Origin: Paenibacillus periandrae
Lineage (GTDB): Bacteria > Bacillota > Bacilli > Paenibacillales > NBRC-103111
NCBI RefSeq assembly: GCF_022458865.1
Contig: NZ_JAJNMU010000003.1
Location: 310,001-374,000, forward strand
Reading direction: 5' to 3'
DNA: 64,000 nt
Shown in pieces: positions 35,305-44,147 of this stretch. Position 1 is the stretch's first letter. Each line of letters begins with the position of its first letter. The notes under the pieces are model-generated. The model saw only the letters and a list, made by a program, of their open reading frames with translations. It searched no databases and had not been told where the DNA came from. Both the position numbers and the translations under genes were made by a program.

Positions 35305-35588
35305 GACGATTGAACGGATACGATAGCTGAACAAAACTATCAACTAGGCTGCTACAGATAAGCGCAAAAGAAATGTTGTGGGAGTTTACCCAACTGAAAA
35401 AAGTGAAGTATTGTATATTAAATATATCGACCTATTATAAAGACAAGAATTACAAGCACACATCACAAAGATGATTATTCATACCTATAATTACATTCTG
35501 AAATCATTAAAAAGGTATATTGGTATCACGCAAGACGAGATTGAGCATTCGCTGGAAAAGTTAAAATTGTAAGTAAAAAGGGAGTTGC

Positions 35589-35612
35589 CGCGGCAGCTCC
35601 TTTAAATGTCTT
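35589..35612 (+). terminator. GC-rich terminator hairpin
   Basis: GGAGTTGCC and GGCAGCTCC pair around GC (one G-U pair) and are followed by TTTAAAT. It is the fourth member of the GCTGCC-type hairpins in this region. Confidence 0.6.
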
Positions 35613-35895
35613 TGTATAAAAACGATGTAAATCTAAAGGGAAAATTTTAATATTTAAAATAGTGAGAATAATGTCGTTCAGTTTAATTTTGGCCAGTACT
35701 TAGAAATAAGAAAGTACAGCTTTATCCCGCTTTTTAAAATTCTAACTAAGAATTCCTGCATACGAAACATCTGGATAGAGTAATAGGAATGCAAAGGTAA
35801 GATAAGTAGAAGTCTTTCACAAAGCAACAAGTTTAGAATGTCTAACCAAAGTGTTAAAGATGTCTCATTGTTGAGAAATCAGCGTGAATATATAA

Positions 35896-35909
35896 TGAAA
35901 ACGCTATCG
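35896..35909. promoter_or_regulatory. cre-like catabolite repression site
   Basis: TGAAAACGCTATCG matches the CcpA consensus TGWAANCGNTNWCA at 13 of 14 positions. It lies about 155 bases upstream of the sialidase-like N-terminal fragment. Confidence 0.5.
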
Positions 35910-36064
35910 ATTAAGCAAAAATTGATGTTTACGGCATTGCCAACTATACCACATTTCACCACCATGTGCAGGATGTTACATGAAACTTATATGCCACTAT
36001 CGATGCTGAGTTTTTGAATAAAGACGCTGGGATCAACTAAAGGTTAAGAGTGGGGTTAATTAAA

Positions 36065-36304
36065 ATGATCAACAAATTTACCGTAAGTAGAGACGATAGT
36101 ATTTATGAAGCATGGCCGGATCTTGTGCTGACAGAAAGCGACAGGCTGATCTGCGTATTCTCCGAGTGCACTCACCACAAGGATCGTTCCTACACCCGTA
36201 TCGTGATGTGTGAAAGTACGGATCGGGGCAGGACATGGGGTGGAAAAGAACCATTAACTGACGGAACTAACGGTCTGCCTTACTGGAATTTGTTATTCAT
36301 GTAA
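36065..36304 (+). pseudogene. Sialidase/BNR-like protein, N-terminal fragment
   Basis: The frame starts MINKFTVSRDDSIYEAWPDL and contains LICVFSECTHHKDRSYTRIV and STDRGRTWGGKEPLTDGTNG, including the Asp-box pattern SxDxGxTW and the arginine-rich start of a sialidase fold. It stops after 79 residues at YWNLLFM, where the family continues for about 250 more. The start follows AGAGTGGGG. A C-terminal fragment of a related protein is at 22957-23433. Confidence 0.7.
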
Positions 36305-36563
36305 TCGTAGATATCCCTCTCAACAACCTCTTTTATATATTTCACAAGCGAACCGATAGATGCGAGTCACATTTCCTAAGGTTTATTTCCTATGCTCGGA
36401 GGTGATCTGAATCGACACCTTTTATATATTGCAAGTGACAATACTTGTTATGGAAGCTGTATTCATGCGCTTCTGACGCATAGATCAAGAATTGTCCGTT
36501 ATCGCCTTAAGGTGGATGCCGTATACTGAATGTACCTGATAGATTCATCCAGAGGAGGACTTT

Positions 36564-38897
36564 ATGGCGAACCGGATTCAATCATGGACCCGTTATTTGT
36601 TTTTTGGAAAAGCGGGCCGCAGCGGAAAATATATGCACCGTTTTGTATGGATCGGCTGTTTGGCTGTCTGTATTCCGATCGGGTTAGCGGGCATGATCTA
36701 CTATAACCTGTCGATGGAGCGCATGAAAAGTGAAATTATGGATGAGAGCAAATCCTCTCTTGTGCTGCTCAAGGACAGAGCGGAACGCATCCTGCAAAGC
36801 ATTGAAAAGGAATCCTTGCAGCTGGCAGCAGACCCGGCCATTTATGATCTATTCACGAATCGGGTAACCGATAATCCGTTAGTCTGGCACCATGAGCTGC
36901 TAACGAAAATTACACTGGCGAAGAACGCTACCGACTTTATTAACGAAATTTATTTTTATAATGACATTGACCATATTGTTGTGTCCAATACGTACGGAAC
37001 GATTGATATAGATAACTATAAATTTAAGGAGGATATTAAACTGCTCATGAAGCAGGAGGCGATCTCCAGTTGGAGCTACCTGCCGTCCAGCCAAAGAGAA
37101 GGTTACCTGACCTTTGCCAGACGACTTCCAGTAATAGGTAAGTCCCCTTCAAAGGGAATCATAGCTTTTCAGATTGAAACGGAGGTGGTCAGCAAGTTTT
37201 TGCAGGCAGATACGACGATTATGTCCCAAGGGCAGGAATTGGTTTTCGTCAATTATCCGGACCCGAAGCTTACGGGCAAGCATACGTTCATGAATGCAGA
37301 CAAGCTCTCAAGCCTGCCGGCTCTGCACAAGATCAGCGAATCGGATAGCACGATCGACAGCTTTTATGATGATGGCCTGAATGGAAAGCGTGTACATTAT
37401 TCGTATGTGAAAAGTGTATTCGGCCGCACCTATGTGGCAATTGTGCCTGAGGAGAGCATTACCGAAAGACTGATATGGATTCGTTCCTTTACGATGCTGA
37501 CCGTTTTGTTTCTGATTGCTCTGGCTGTGGTGATTACGTATTTCAGTACGAAGCGGGCTTACAGTCCTATTGAGCAATTAATCAAGCACAGCAAAGCGGT
37601 CGGTGCAGGCAAGGTTCAAAGCAAGGACAACGAGCTGGACTACATCCGCGAATGTATCGACTATTTAAGTAAGGAAACGCAGTACCTCGGCAGTTATATG
37701 GAGAAGATTCAACCAACCTTGCGGGAGCGTTGCCTGCAGCAGCTGCTAGATGGGGATTACATCCGCAGTGAATCGTTAATTCAGGATTGCGACACCTACG
37801 GGCTAACCGTCAATTCCTATTATGTGGTGATGGTGGTTGAGGTGGAAAATGTATATAAGGAACGGCGGTTTTTGCCGGGAGACAAGCCCATTGTAGCGTT
37901 TGCCGTGACCAACGTCATGCAGGAGCTGATGGGAAAAAGTCCTCATTTGAATGGATATGTTTTTCCTTATCAAGGTAAAGGGATTGCCCTGATGCAGTGG
38001 AAAAATGAAATAGAGCAGATGAAGCTGCATCATAGAGTGATTGAATTTGCCAATTCGGTTCGTGAATCGTTAAAAAACTATTTGTCATTTGATGCTTCTA
38101 TCGGGATAGGCAGATGCTACTCGCATATTGCCGATGTTCCGGTTTCATATAAGGAAGCGGAGCTGGCTCTGCAGTACCGGATTTATCACGATTCCGACTC
38201 CATCCTGCATATTGAGGATCTGGAAAATTCCAAAACCGGTTCCGCTTTCAGATATCCGCGTGAGCTGGAAGGTGCGATTATCGAATCTTTGACCAAAGGA
38301 GAGGTTGAGGAAGCGGAGAAGTCACTTACCGGATTTTCGAAAGCGCTTAACATTTCACAATCGTATAACTTTATTCATCAGAGCTATTACGTACTGGTTT
38401 CGGCGATTATTACCTCCCTGGAGAAGCAAGAGGGCAGCATACTCGATATTCTTGAGCACAACCTGTTTGGCCAGCTGGAAAGCAAGCATACCTCAAGGGA
38501 AATTACAGATTGGTTTGTAGAGGTGCTGTTTCCACTTTACAAAAAACTGACAGAGGATTACTACAACAATGTAGGACAATCCGTGATCCGGCAGGTATGT
38601 AAATATATTCGTGAGCATTGTACAGAGGATATTTCTCTGGTGCTTTGCGCGGAACGGATGGGTATCAGCCATTCTTACCTGAGCCGATTGTTCAAGAAGG
38701 AGATGGGTATCAACTTTTTGGAGTTTGTCGTGGAATGCAGAGTTGAAGAAACCAAACGGCTGCTGCTGGAGACGGATCAAAGCATCAGTGAAATTGCGGC
38801 GATCATCGGATATTCGGAACGCAATCTGACCCGCGTATTTCAAAGGCTGACACGGATGACTCCAGGTGTGTACAGAACGGAAAATCGCAATGGATAA
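36564..38897 (+). CDS. AraC family regulator with membrane-bound Cache-type sensor domain
   Basis: A 777-residue one-component regulator. A membrane segment at about residues 28-48 is followed by an extracellular region of about 250 residues (Cache-like), a second membrane segment at about 303-325 and a long cytoplasmic linker. The C-terminal double helix-turn-helix includes CAERMGISHSYLSRLFKKEM and ETDQSISEIAAIIGYSERN. GAGGAGG precedes the ATG. Such regulators sit at the head of Paenibacillus sugar loci and sense an extracellular oligosaccharide or a binding protein. It probably activates the operon that begins at 39125. Confidence 0.88.
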   Translation: MANRIQSWTRYLFFGKAGRSGKYMHRFVWIGCLAVCIPIGLAGMIYYNLSMERMKSEIMDESKSSLVLLKDRAERILQSIEKESLQLAADPAIYDLFTNRVTDNPLVWHHELLTKITLAKNATDFINEIYFYNDIDHIVVSNTYGTIDIDNYKFKEDIKLLMKQEAISSWSYLPSSQREGYLTFARRLPVIGKSPSKGIIAFQIETEVVSKFLQADTTIMSQGQELVFVNYPDPKLTGKHTFMNADKLSSLPALHKISESDSTIDSFYDDGLNGKRVHYSYVKSVFGRTYVAIVPEESITERLIWIRSFTMLTVLFLIALAVVITYFSTKRAYSPIEQLIKHSKAVGAGKVQSKDNELDYIRECIDYLSKETQYLGSYMEKIQPTLRERCLQQLLDGDYIRSESLIQDCDTYGLTVNSYYVVMVVEVENVYKERRFLPGDKPIVAFAVTNVMQELMGKSPHLNGYVFPYQGKGIALMQWKNEIEQMKLHHRVIEFANSVRESLKNYLSFDASIGIGRCYSHIADVPVSYKEAELALQYRIYHDSDSILHIEDLENSKTGSAFRYPRELEGAIIESLTKGEVEEAEKSLTGFSKALNISQSYNFIHQSYYVLVSAIITSLEKQEGSILDILEHNLFGQLESKHTSREITDWFVEVLFPLYKKLTEDYYNNVGQSVIRQVCKYIREHCTEDISLVLCAERMGISHSYLSRLFKKEMGINFLEFVVECRVEETKRLLLETDQSISEIAAIIGYSERNLTRVFQRLTRMTPGVYRTENRNG

Positions 38898-39011
38898 GGA
38901 AACAGACATTTGGCAGGCCAAAGAGACAATTATTGACCTGAGGTAGCAAAATCCCAATCAGGAAAAGATTTGTCTCTTACCTGTTCGCCAATTTGCAACT
39001 ATGCTATGGAA

Positions 39012-39025
39012 AGAAAGCGCTACCA
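39012..39025. promoter_or_regulatory. cre-like site upstream of the sugar transport operon
   Basis: AGAAAGCGCTACCA matches the CcpA consensus at 12 of 14 positions and lies 100 bases upstream of the lipoprotein gene. A role in catabolite repression is inferred. Confidence 0.35.
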
Positions 39026-39124
39026 GCCATCAGGCTTTCCAAGGGTTGGTCGTAAAGGTTAGTCCGTGAAGCATCATGAAACAACGTGAGGCATCTGGAA
39101 CTACAAACTTTTAGGAGGGTTAAC

Positions 39125-40681
39125 ATGAAAAGATCATTTCGTAAACAAGTCAGCTGGGCAGTAGCTCCTGTCCTATCTATCAGCTTATTGGCTGGCTGCA
39201 CCGGCGGCGCTCCTGCTGCGACAGGAACAGGTACGAGTACAAATACGGCAAAGGAGAATAAACCTGCCGCAGCCGAACCTGTAAAAATTCAATTTCTTGT
39301 ACCATCGTTTGCCGAGGTTCCGAATATGGCCGACCAATATTGGACGGAGTTCCAAAAAAGGTCAAACAGCAAGCTCGATATCGAGTGGATTCCATCCGGT
39401 GACTATGATACCAAATTCGACCTGGTGCTGGCTTCAGGCAATCTTCCCGAGGTTATTGTGTCCCAATCGGCGACCCGTCCAACTTTGCTGAATGCGATCA
39501 ATCAAGGCGCATTTTGGGATTTGACGCCTCTGCTCGGCGATTTCAGCCAATACCCGAACCTCAAGAAAAATGCCGATCCGAACGTCTGGAACTACATGAA
39601 GGTGAATGGCAAAATATACGGCGTAGCCCGTAACCGTCCGAATATCGATCCCGGTATCAAGATGCGTAAGGACTGGCTGGACAAATTAAATCTGCCGATT
39701 CCACAAACGCTTGATGAATACACGGCAGCCTTGAAAAAAATCGTTGAAAGTGATCTCGATGGCAATGGCAAGAAGGATACGATTGGTATTCTCGGTCATG
39801 GCTTCCTGGTCGCAGATGGAGATCCCTCCTACTTGGCAGCTTTCGGCGGACTTGATCCGATTTTTGATAAAGATGGCGGTTTGATCAAGGAAACGCTGAC
39901 TCCCAACTATACGCAGATGATCGACTGGTTCCGCAAGCAGTACGCTGACGGGATTATGGCGAAGGAATTTTCCACAATCAAGAAAACACAGGCTGAAGAA
40001 ATGTTTGCGACCGGACGTGCGGCTTCTTATACCCGTAATATCTGGCGCGATTTCTCTTGGGAGCAGGACATCAAGAAAGTCCAACCGGAGGCGAATGTTA
40101 TCACCTTGCCGCCAATGAAAGGGCCGGGCGGAGTGAGCGTCGCCTTGGTGCCGCCGTTCTTCGGAGCTTTCTATATCTCGAAGAAGGTACCTGAAGCTAA
40201 GGTGAAGCAAATTCTGGAGTACTTCAACACGACTACGACTAAAGAATTCACCGATTTCAACTATTTCGGTATTGAGGGTGTGCATCACAAGTTGGTGGAT
40301 GGACAGCCTCAGCTTACCGATCTGGGAGTCAAGGAAGTCACAACGAATGCAAACCAGCCGTTCCCTATGGCATTCAACAACATTATGAAGGTGTTCAATG
40401 CGTCTGCTCCTAAAGCTTACAATGACGCCAAAATCAAGGATACCGAAGTCTTTGCCAAGGTAGGTAAAATGAACTTATTCAACGTTGTTTACTCGGATAC
40501 GTGGACAACAACATGGCCGAAATATGAAAAAGAGTGGCAGTCGATGGTTATTAAAGCGATCGTTGGACAAATTTCGATGGATGAATACAAGAGTTATGTA
40601 GACAAATTGAATACGAATGCGGATATTAAAAAATCGTATCAAGAGTTTGCCGCCAAATACAAAGAGTTTTTTGGAAAATAA
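39125..40681 (+). CDS. LplA-type sugar ABC transporter substrate-binding lipoprotein
   Basis: A 518-residue solute-binding protein with a signal peptide and lipobox LLAGC (Cys25), a short Gly/Ala/Thr linker and a large two-lobed domain. Length and sequence (VYSDTWTTTWPKYEKEWQSM near the end) match the LplA group of oligosaccharide binding proteins that pair with LplB and LplC permeases. No ATPase is encoded, as usual for this group, which shares an MsmX-type ATPase. GGAGGG precedes the ATG at 39125; the frame start at 39086 is not needed. It is the first gene of the carbohydrate operon. Confidence 0.87.
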   Translation: MKRSFRKQVSWAVAPVLSISLLAGCTGGAPAATGTGTSTNTAKENKPAAAEPVKIQFLVPSFAEVPNMADQYWTEFQKRSNSKLDIEWIPSGDYDTKFDLVLASGNLPEVIVSQSATRPTLLNAINQGAFWDLTPLLGDFSQYPNLKKNADPNVWNYMKVNGKIYGVARNRPNIDPGIKMRKDWLDKLNLPIPQTLDEYTAALKKIVESDLDGNGKKDTIGILGHGFLVADGDPSYLAAFGGLDPIFDKDGGLIKETLTPNYTQMIDWFRKQYADGIMAKEFSTIKKTQAEEMFATGRAASYTRNIWRDFSWEQDIKKVQPEANVITLPPMKGPGGVSVALVPPFFGAFYISKKVPEAKVKQILEYFNTTTTKEFTDFNYFGIEGVHHKLVDGQPQLTDLGVKEVTTNANQPFPMAFNNIMKVFNASAPKAYNDAKIKDTEVFAKVGKMNLFNVVYSDTWTTTWPKYEKEWQSMVIKAIVGQISMDEYKSYVDKLNTNADIKKSYQEFAAKYKEFFGK

Positions 40682-40849
40682 TTAACGGCAGCGAGCAATT
40701 GGGATTTTTGATAGACGATGCAGGAACGGGACATAGGTAGGGTAGTGCATTCCCGAAGTGTGAACCGTTCCTTTTACTTTCTTGGGAAGCTGATAAAGAT
40801 GTGTTGCGCGATTGTGAATTTCTCCCATAATACATGCAGGAGGGGAACC

Positions 40850-42985
40850 ATGACAGGATTAAGCAAGCTGCCTCAATTGCCTTACGGCGCCGTTTATTTT
40901 CGCAAATCCAACCCGCCAAGGGAAGATTGGGAACGTGATTATGCCGTAGCCCAGGAGGACGGAATGAATATGAACCGTCACTGGTTTATGTGGGGAGCCA
41001 TCGAAGTAGAGAAGGGCGTATACGACTGGGAAGATTATGACCGGCATATGGATCTGGCTGCCGAGCATGGAATCAAGACGATTATTGCAGAGATGATTAC
41101 ATCGGTACCGGAATGGGCCGCTTATGAATATGCATATGCTGCCTATGTGAAGGCGGACGGCACCCCGCTTCGCACACAAATGGGCGTTAGCAGCTCAAGC
41201 GGCGGCTTCGGCGAAGGCTCGCAGGGCGTGCTTTCCCTGGATTGTCCCGAAGTCAGGGAGCTGGCTGGCAAGTTTCTGACAGCACTGGCGCTTCGTTATA
41301 AGGATCATCCCGCGATGGCGGGTTATGACGTATGGAACGAATGCAATTATTCACCGCAGGTGTGTCACGGTTCTTATACAAAGGCGAAGTTCCACGAATG
41401 GCTGCAAAATAAATACGGAAGCCTGCAGGCGCTGAACAAGGCCTGGCACCGGTACAGCTATTCCGCATGGGAGCAGGTAGAGACGCCCAAGCAGCTGGGA
41501 CCGTATCCGGAATGCATCGATTGGCTGCATTTTACCAAGCACAATTTCTATGAGCATATGCAGTGGCGGGTCGATCTGATCCGCAGCGTGGATGATAAGA
41601 ATCTGATCACCGCCCATGGGATAGCGGGGAGCATTAACGTTATGGCGTCTATGGGGGCCGATGATTGGCTCGCTGCCTCCAAGGTCGATTTGTACGGCTT
41701 CACCTGGGTCGCCTCGCGCAAGGGCAATGAGCCGTGGAAGCAATGGCATGCTGTCGATCTGACACGCGCAGCCTCGCGCGGTAAAACCTTCTGGCATGCC
41801 GAGACGCAGGGTGGTCCATTGTGGCTTCAGCCGCAGGTTATCGGACGGGCGAAGGATGACGGGCGGGTCACCGAGCCGGAGGATATCCGCATCTGGCAGA
41901 TGATTACCCTGGCCGGAGGCGCGCGAGGCGTGCTTTTTCCACGCTGGCGTCCTTTGCTGGACGGCCCTTTGTTTGGCGCGTTTGGCCCTTATGCGATGGA
42001 CGGCTCACGGACACCGCGTTCCGATATGGCCAGCACAATAACCAAGTGGGCTAATGCCCCTGAGCAGCGTGAGCTGCTCGAATCCGCTCCCGTACAGGGG
42101 GAAATCGGTATTCTGGTTGTACCCGATACGCAGGTTTTCGACTATTTGTTAAACCGTGAAGGCAAGAACGCTTTTTATGAGCAGGCGATGTGGGGAGCAT
42201 ATCAGGGATTTTTTGATCAGGGGATTCAAGCGGATTGGGTGCATATCGAGGATATTGCCAATTACCGTGTGCTCTACTGGCCTTATCCCGTGATGATTGG
42301 GAGTCATGAAGCGGAGGCGCTGCAGCAGTGGGTGGCTGATGGCGGTACGCTGATCAGTGAAGGATGTCCAGCCTACTTTGGAGATCGTGGCAAGGTCGGG
42401 ACGCTGCAGCCTAACCATGGACTGGATCAGGTCTTCGGAGCCGTGGAGGACAATGTGGAATTTATGCCCGATATCTCGGATACTGTTTCTTTTGAGCTTG
42501 GCGGCGTTCAGGTGCGAGGCAGCATTTACAATCAATCGTACAGGTCAGCCGGAGGTCAGGTGATCGGACAATATTCGGATGGCTCTGCCGCTGTCGTCGA
42601 GCATGTTTATCGCAAAGGGAAAACGATGCTTGTCGGCTCCTTTCCATCAGCAGCCTACTATCATACGCACGATGAGGGCAATTTGCAGTACTTTTCCAAG
42701 GTCCTGGAATGGGCCGAGATACAGCCTCATGTAACACGATCCAATGCGAAGCTGCAGGTACGATTGTCGCGGGGAACCGGCGATTCGTTGTATATCTGGG
42801 CTGTAAACCCGCATAGGGAAGCACAAAACGTCGAGCTTGAGCTATCCGAAGCCTGGGGAGTCTGTAACGCGGAGCATGTATACTGGGGAACCGAAGAGTG
42901 GTCACAGCAGGGCACCAGACTGAAGCTGACGATACCCGGACGCGATGCATGGGTTGCCCGTTTAAAAGCAGCGGATAAAGCTTAA
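40850..42985 (+). CDS. Glycoside hydrolase family 42-type beta-galactosidase
   Basis: A 711-residue intracellular enzyme without signal peptide. The TIM barrel begins YGAVYFRKSNPPREDWERDY, with the GH42 opening pattern; the acid/base glutamate is in DVWNECN (E164) and the nucleophile in TFWHAETQGGP (E318). A flavodoxin-like trimerisation domain (IGILVVPDTQVFDYLL onward) and a small beta domain follow, as in family 42. The start at 40850 has CAGGAGGGG six bases upstream; the longer frame from 40718 is unlikely. It probably removes terminal beta-galactosides or alpha-arabinosides from an imported oligosaccharide. Confidence 0.88.
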   Translation: MTGLSKLPQLPYGAVYFRKSNPPREDWERDYAVAQEDGMNMNRHWFMWGAIEVEKGVYDWEDYDRHMDLAAEHGIKTIIAEMITSVPEWAAYEYAYAAYVKADGTPLRTQMGVSSSSGGFGEGSQGVLSLDCPEVRELAGKFLTALALRYKDHPAMAGYDVWNECNYSPQVCHGSYTKAKFHEWLQNKYGSLQALNKAWHRYSYSAWEQVETPKQLGPYPECIDWLHFTKHNFYEHMQWRVDLIRSVDDKNLITAHGIAGSINVMASMGADDWLAASKVDLYGFTWVASRKGNEPWKQWHAVDLTRAASRGKTFWHAETQGGPLWLQPQVIGRAKDDGRVTEPEDIRIWQMITLAGGARGVLFPRWRPLLDGPLFGAFGPYAMDGSRTPRSDMASTITKWANAPEQRELLESAPVQGEIGILVVPDTQVFDYLLNREGKNAFYEQAMWGAYQGFFDQGIQADWVHIEDIANYRVLYWPYPVMIGSHEAEALQQWVADGGTLISEGCPAYFGDRGKVGTLQPNHGLDQVFGAVEDNVEFMPDISDTVSFELGGVQVRGSIYNQSYRSAGGQVIGQYSDGSAAVVEHVYRKGKTMLVGSFPSAAYYHTHDEGNLQYFSKVLEWAEIQPHVTRSNAKLQVRLSRGTGDSLYIWAVNPHREAQNVELELSEAWGVCNAEHVYWGTEEWSQQGTRLKLTIPGRDAWVARLKAADKA

Positions 42986-43029
42986 CAAGAGTTTCCAAAG
43001 AAATGGAAATTGGCTTAAGGAGGATTCAT

Positions 43030-44118
43030 ATGAAAATTAAAAGCATCGAAACCTTTAGTACAAGAAATATCAGTATCGTAAGGGTGAAAACCAATGATGG
43101 CTTCGAGGGTTATGGTCAGCTGGCGACATACCACGCCAATATATCGGCAATGGTGCTGCACCAGCAGATAGCTCCCTACGCATTGGGGGCTGATGCCGAA
43201 CGGATTGCCGATTTGGTTGACAAGGCTGTGGAGGGGGAGCACAAATTTCCCGGGTCTTATGTCTGCAGAGCTGTTGGCGGCTTGGACACGGCATTATGGG
43301 ATCTTCACGGCAAGCGCGCCGGTCTTAGCGTCTGCGAGCTGCTGGGCGGGAAGCCGCGTGCTGTCGATGTGTACGGCTCCAGTATGCGACGCAACATTTC
43401 ACCATCCGACGAAGCGGAGCGGCTGCAAAGGCTGCAAGCGGAGCAGGGCTTTCGTGCTTTTAAAATAAGAATTGGCAACAATTTTGGACGCGATATCGAT
43501 GTATACCCGGGCAGAACAGAGCAGGTGGTAGCTGCTGTACGCAAGGCTATCGGTGACGATACGTCATTGTATGTCGATGCGAACAGCGGGTTTACGCCTC
43601 GCCGTGCCATTGAGGTCGGAAGGATGCTGGAGCAGCAGGGGGTATGCCATTATGAGGAGCCTTGTCCTTATCCAGAGCTGGAATGGACGAAGCAGGTGAC
43701 CGATGCGCTCGACGTAGCAGTGACGGGCGGGGAACAGGATACGGATATGGCTCATTGGAAAAGAATGATTTCGATGCATGCGGTTGATATCGTTCAACCC
43801 GATATTTGCTACATAGGCGGCTTAAGCAGGGCGTTGGAAGTAGCCAAAATGGCCCAGTACGCGGGAATGACCTGCACGCCGCATGCGGCTAATCACTCGA
43901 TGGTGACGGTGTTCACGATGCACATGGTTGCTGCAATTCCAAATGCAGGCACCTTTATGGAATATTCGATTGAGTCGGACTCATGGACAGAATCTCTATT
44001 CACTTCAAAGCTGCAGGTATCCAATGGACAGGTGCAGGTACCGGATGGTCCGGGATGGGGCGTTACGATTAACCCCGAATGGCTGGCGAAGGCTGATTAC
44101 CAGATTTCACAAATCTAA
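43030..44118 (+). CDS. Enolase superfamily protein, mandelate racemase subgroup
   Basis: A 362-residue protein with the mandelate racemase/muconate lactonising enzyme fold. Visible catalytic elements are K145/R147 (FKIRIG), metal ligands D183 (YVDANSG), E209 or E210 (HYEEPCP) and E235 (GGEQD), D258 (VQPD) and H285 (TPHAANH). The His-Asp dyad is typical of acid-sugar dehydratases. TAAGGAGG lies just before the ATG at 43030. It sits between a beta-galactosidase and a large glycosidase-like gene, which suggests it dehydrates or epimerises a sugar acid released by them. The exact sugar acid cannot be told. Confidence 0.87.
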   Translation: MKIKSIETFSTRNISIVRVKTNDGFEGYGQLATYHANISAMVLHQQIAPYALGADAERIADLVDKAVEGEHKFPGSYVCRAVGGLDTALWDLHGKRAGLSVCELLGGKPRAVDVYGSSMRRNISPSDEAERLQRLQAEQGFRAFKIRIGNNFGRDIDVYPGRTEQVVAAVRKAIGDDTSLYVDANSGFTPRRAIEVGRMLEQQGVCHYEEPCPYPELEWTKQVTDALDVAVTGGEQDTDMAHWKRMISMHAVDIVQPDICYIGGLSRALEVAKMAQYAGMTCTPHAANHSMVTVFTMHMVAAIPNAGTFMEYSIESDSWTESLFTSKLQVSNGQVQVPDGPGWGVTINPEWLAKADYQISQI

Positions 44119-44147
44119 AATTTGATCATAAAGGAGATTTTTCACTA

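Larger units (their letters stand above)
35305..36064. other. Gene-poor stretch with short coding relics
   Basis: No intact gene is visible. Two short plus-strand frames look protein-like: one ending near 35440 (RNVVGVYPTEKSEVLYIKYI) and one of 33 codons at 35472-35573 (ILKSLKRYIGITQDEIEHSL), followed by the terminator at 35589. I could not assign either. A cre-like site lies at 35896-35909. Confidence 0.45.
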
